Assembly: GCF_020179475.1 (NCBI RefSeq)
Contig: NZ_JAILXZ010000001.1
Coordinates: forward strand, 434,001 to 498,000
Reading direction: 5' to 3'
DNA: 64,000 nucleotides
DNA from: Novosphingobium huizhouense
GTDB lineage: Bacteria; Pseudomonadota; Alphaproteobacteria; Sphingomonadales; Sphingomonadaceae
The notes beneath the pieces are model-generated. The model did no database searches. It was not told where the DNA came from and saw only the letters and a program-made list of their open reading frames with translations. The position numbers were made by a program, and so were the translations under genes. Shown in pieces: positions 63,144 through 64,000 of this stretch (position 1 is the first letter of the stretch; every line of letters starts with the position of its first letter).

Positions 63144-64000
63144 ATGAGCAACGAATCCACCGCCACCCCCTCGCCCGAAGAGCTCGTCGCCGACCTGCTC
63201 GATCTTCTCAATGTCGAGGATCGCGGCGGCGACCGCTTCCGCGGCAAGCGCAAGAGGGGCGGTGTCGGACGCGTGTTCGGCGGGCAGGTGATCGGCCAGG
63301 CGCTCGCCTCGGCCGAACTGACCGTGCCGGCGGATCGCCCGGTCCATTCGCTCCACGCTTATTTCGTGCGCGGCGGCAACGAAGACTACGAGATCGACTT
63401 CCGCGTCGAACGCGACCTCGATGGCGGCAGCTTCTCCAACCGCCGCATCGTCGCGAGCCAGCAGGGCCAGACCATCCTCAACATGCTCGCCTCGTTCCAC
63501 AAGCGCGAGGACGGCGCCCACCATGCCCAGCCGATGCCGCAGATCGCCGGCCCCGAAGGCCTCGCCAACGAAGCGACCCTGCGGCGCGAGGCGGCGGTCG
63601 CCGCGGGCCGCACGCCGCGCGGGCCGGCGCGGCCGCGTCCGATCGAACTGCGCCCGCTCGATCCGCTGCACTGGATGCAGGAAGATGCGCGCCCGCCTGT
63701 CTCGAACGTCTGGTTCCGCGCCGCCGCGCCGCTTCCCGACGATCCCAAGATCCACCGCGCCGTCCTCGCCTACGCCAGCGACATGACCTTGCTGTCGACC
63801 TGCGTCCTGCCCCATGCCGAGCTCAGCTGGGCCAAGGGCACGATCATGTCGGCGAGCCTCGACCATGCGATCTGGTTCCACGACGATTTCCGCGCCGACG
63901 AATGGCTGCTCTACACCTGCGAAAGCAACTGGGCAGGCCGCGCGCGCGGCTTCAACAACGGGCGGATCTATACGCAGGACGGGCGGCTGGTCGCCAATGT
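63144..64000 (+). CDS. tesB: Acyl-CoA thioesterase II (partial at window end)
   Basis: The first 285 residues of a double-hotdog TesB thioesterase, cut by the right edge. Motifs are GRVFGGQVIGQALASAELTV, the first-hotdog catalytic loop VHSLHAYFVRGGN, ASDMTLLSTCVLPH with the catalytic Asp, and SLDHAIWFHDDFRADEWLLY. It hydrolyses acyl-CoA to free acid and CoA. The ATG is at 63144; the ribosome-binding site is weak. A typical TesB is about 285-305 residues, so nearly all is visible. Confidence 0.9.
   Translation, partial: MSNESTATPSPEELVADLLDLLNVEDRGGDRFRGKRKRGGVGRVFGGQVIGQALASAELTVPADRPVHSLHAYFVRGGNEDYEIDFRVERDLDGGSFSNRRIVASQQGQTILNMLASFHKREDGAHHAQPMPQIAGPEGLANEATLRREAAVAAGRTPRGPARPRPIELRPLDPLHWMQEDARPPVSNVWFRAAAPLPDDPKIHRAVLAYASDMTLLSTCVLPHAELSWAKGTIMSASLDHAIWFHDDFRADEWLLYTCESNWAGRARGFNNGRIYTQDGRLVAN

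Overview
The window is a gene-dense, high-GC chromosomal segment of an alphaproteobacterium. It most likely comes from the order Sphingomonadales (Novosphingobium/Sphingomonas/Erythrobacteraceae type). This placement is an inference from codon use, many GTG starts, gene orders such as glnB-glnA, nagZ-scpA-scpB-tatABC and ispH-thrB-rnhA, and the style of the intergenic repeats. No rRNA, tRNA, CRISPR array, prophage, transposase or plasmid gene was seen. Apart from the repeat-bearing gaps, nearly all of it is coding.

Layout. 1-3.7 kb: the N-terminus of a cysteine synthase, the cytochrome c maturation exporter pair ccmAB, a pterin dehydratase, an SDR, an AlkA-type DNA glycosylase and an adrenodoxin-type ferredoxin. 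3.7-4.1 kb: a repeat-filled gap. 4.1-8.6 kb: argC, a lone SH3-domain protein, an M17 aminopeptidase, a lipoprotein and methionine aminopeptidase. 8.6-10.8 kb: glnB-glnA behind a sigma-54-like promoter. 10.8-11.5 kb: two tandem copies of a structured repeat block. 11.5-18.4 kb: an OmpA-family protein, two putative peptidoglycan enzymes (CHAP and GH24), a GGDEF/EAL signalling protein and an aldehyde dehydrogenase. 18.6-27.9 kb, minus strand: tamB-tamA, bpt, ilvA and a VanZ-like protein. 28-32 kb, plus strand: nagZ-scpA-scpB-tatA-tatB-tatC. 32.3-38.2 kb, minus strand: amidohydrolase, beta-hydroxyacid dehydrogenase, SPOR protein, argS and a lipoprotein. 38.4-40.8 kb: ispH-thrB-rnhA. 40.8-42.8 kb: an FAD oxidoreductase and an alpha/beta hydrolase. 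43-50.3 kb: a Tad/Flp pilus locus, cpaA-B-C-D-E then tadB-tadC. 50.4-51.8 kb: an FAH-family hydrolase with its own MarR regulator.

51.9-59.5 kb is a beta-oxidation-like island: two unequal acyl-CoA dehydrogenases, a thiolase, a 3-hydroxyacyl-CoA dehydrogenase-like SDR, two crotonases and a TetR regulator that overlaps mtnP. A sharp AT-rich palindrome lies just in front of the thiolase. The window ends with thiL, the proton pyrophosphatase hppA, a DUF1232 membrane protein and the start of a tesB-like thioesterase.

Most of this is ordinary housekeeping sequence. The points that deserve a second look are: the Tad locus, which lacks cpaF between cpaE and tadB; the acyl-CoA dehydrogenase pair and its candidate operator; the tandem and dispersed structured repeats; tamA, which has no usual start codon near its signal peptide; and a 560-bp gap holding a perfect 10-bp-arm palindrome. 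I found no clear sign of a wholly new multi-gene system.
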